Shown here: in pieces, positions 5,967 to 6,555 of the stretch
How the letters are laid out: every line of letters begins with the position of its first letter
How positions within the stretch are numbered: position 1 is the first letter of the stretch
Assembly: GCA_028290225.1 (NCBI GenBank)
Contig: JAQGKH010000302.1
Span: 1-6,555, forward strand
Reading direction: 5' to 3'
Length of the DNA: 6,555 bases
From: Devosia sp.
GTDB lineage: Bacteria; Pseudomonadota; Alphaproteobacteria; Rhizobiales; Devosiaceae
The notes under the pieces: generated by a model
What the model was told of the DNA's origin: nothing
Seen by the model: only the letters and a program-made list of their open reading frames with translations
The model's database searches: none
Program-made: the position numbers and the translations under genes

Positions 5967-6555
5967 TTCCGCAGGTTTATATCTTTGCTGCTGGCGTTGC
6001 GTCCCTGGTTATCTTCACTCGCTTTTTGAAGGTCCCACTCCCCATAGCTTTGATCGCTGTGTCGATCATTGCAGGTTTAATGGCGGGCTTTGGCATTCCC
6101 TTCCGCCATCTGGTTGAAGGCGGCTTCGGCTATCTCAATCTGGTACTCGCACTTTTCGCGGGCGCTTTTTTTGGTCAGGCCCTGCAGAAGTCCGGCATAG
6201 CCGATGCTTTTGCCGGTTACGCCTACACCTTTCTGCGCGGCAACACGCTCCTCATCCTCACCTTCAGCGCAGCGCTGCTCTATGCTGTCGGCATGTTCGT
6301 CGGCATTGCCGGCGTAGCTGTGCTCGCAACAGGCGTGCTGGTTGTGCCAATCCTACGGCTAATCGGTATGCAGAGCTTCCGCATCGGCGCGTTCATGGCC
6401 GTGGTGGCCACCTGCGGGATGATTGCCCCACCCGTCAACGTCCCAGCGATGACCATCGCTGATGGCGTCAACATGCCCTACCTGGGCTTTGAACCAGTCC
6501 TGCTGCTGCTGTCCATCCCAGCTGTCATCTTCATGATCGTTCAGGCAGCTGTGAC
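5963..6555 (+). CDS. Multi-pass carrier, TRAP large-permease (DctM)/ion-transporter type, N-terminal part
   Basis: The frame opens at ATG 5963 behind GGAGAGGCGG (5950-5959) and continues off the right edge after 197 codons. DctM proteins run to about 425 residues, so roughly half is visible. Seven hydrophobic segments can be placed at about 5-19, 24-42, 58-72, 95-114, 117-134, 141-157 and 178-195. FAGAFFGQALQKSGIADAFA (65-84) resembles the DctM region around 'agxxmxxgGia'. The loop GMFVGIAGVAV (110-120) lies where DctM has GISGS. The re-entrant-like GMIAPPVNVPAM (152-163) recalls the GxxxPP hairpin of the ion-transporter superfamily. Such carriers import organic acids, usually with a periplasmic binding protein (DctP) and a small permease (DctQ). 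Neither stands upstream here. Linked to PGA genes it may move glutamate, a dicarboxylate or an acidic oligomer. The broad carrier type is fairly sure; a true TRAP protein is likely but not certain. Confidence 0.68.
   Translation, partial: MIPQVYIFAAGVASLVIFTRFLKVPLPIALIAVSIIAGLMAGFGIPFRHLVEGGFGYLNLVLALFAGAFFGQALQKSGIADAFAGYAYTFLRGNTLLILTFSAALLYAVGMFVGIAGVAVLATGVLVVPILRLIGMQSFRIGAFMAVVATCGMIAPPVNVPAMTIADGVNMPYLGFEPVLLLLSIPAVIFMIVQAAV

Noticed and set aside
1..6555. CRISPR array, tRNA, rRNA or insertion sequence
   Set aside because: No regularly spaced repeats, no cloverleaf-like segment with a T-loop motif, and no transposase or paired terminal repeats were seen on either strand.

Overview
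The window looks like a GC-rich Gram-negative chromosome. GC-biased third positions, purine-rich Shine-Dalgarno sites and a LacI-family regulator fit an alphaproteobacterium, perhaps a Hyphomicrobiales/Devosia-like one. That assignment is an impression from style, not a search result.

Left edge (1-410): the first 108 codons of a LacI-family repressor run leftward off the window. Its promoter region carries two copies of an AAACGTTT operator core. Their centres are exactly 42 bp apart, and they bracket a plausible -35/-10 pair, which suggests autoregulation. Positions 411-922 hold no gene I can support: two short overlapping ORFs, small repeats and one weak promoter candidate.

Main part (923-6555): a tightly packed rightward operon of six genes. 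In order they are an exported gamma-glutamyltransferase (GGT)-family Ntn hydrolase; an exported DUF6305-type protein; the poly-gamma-glutamate (PGA) ligase PgsB/CapB; the small membrane partner PgsC/CapC; a PgsW-type 'poly-gamma-glutamate system' protein; and the first 197 residues of a multi-pass carrier of the TRAP large-permease (DctM)/ion-transporter type. Intergenic gaps are 57, 29, 2, -4 and 57 nt. An 8-codon mini-ORF with its own good ribosome site sits just before the carrier and overlaps its start as ATGA.

Together they suggest a non-canonical PGA, or related gamma-linked acidic polymer, system. PgsB would activate and join glutamate at the cytoplasmic membrane, and PgsC would be the membrane half of the synthase. 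PgsW and DUF6305 would act on the outer face. The GGT-like enzyme would cut, release or transfer the polymer, as CapD does in Bacillus anthracis. The carrier may move the acidic substrate or breakdown products. No PgsA/CapA is present in the visible part.

The GGT-like protein keeps the nucleophilic threonine, but nearly all residues that bind free gamma-glutamyl groups in E. coli GGT are replaced. A changed substrate is therefore likely, and this is the most interesting single protein here.
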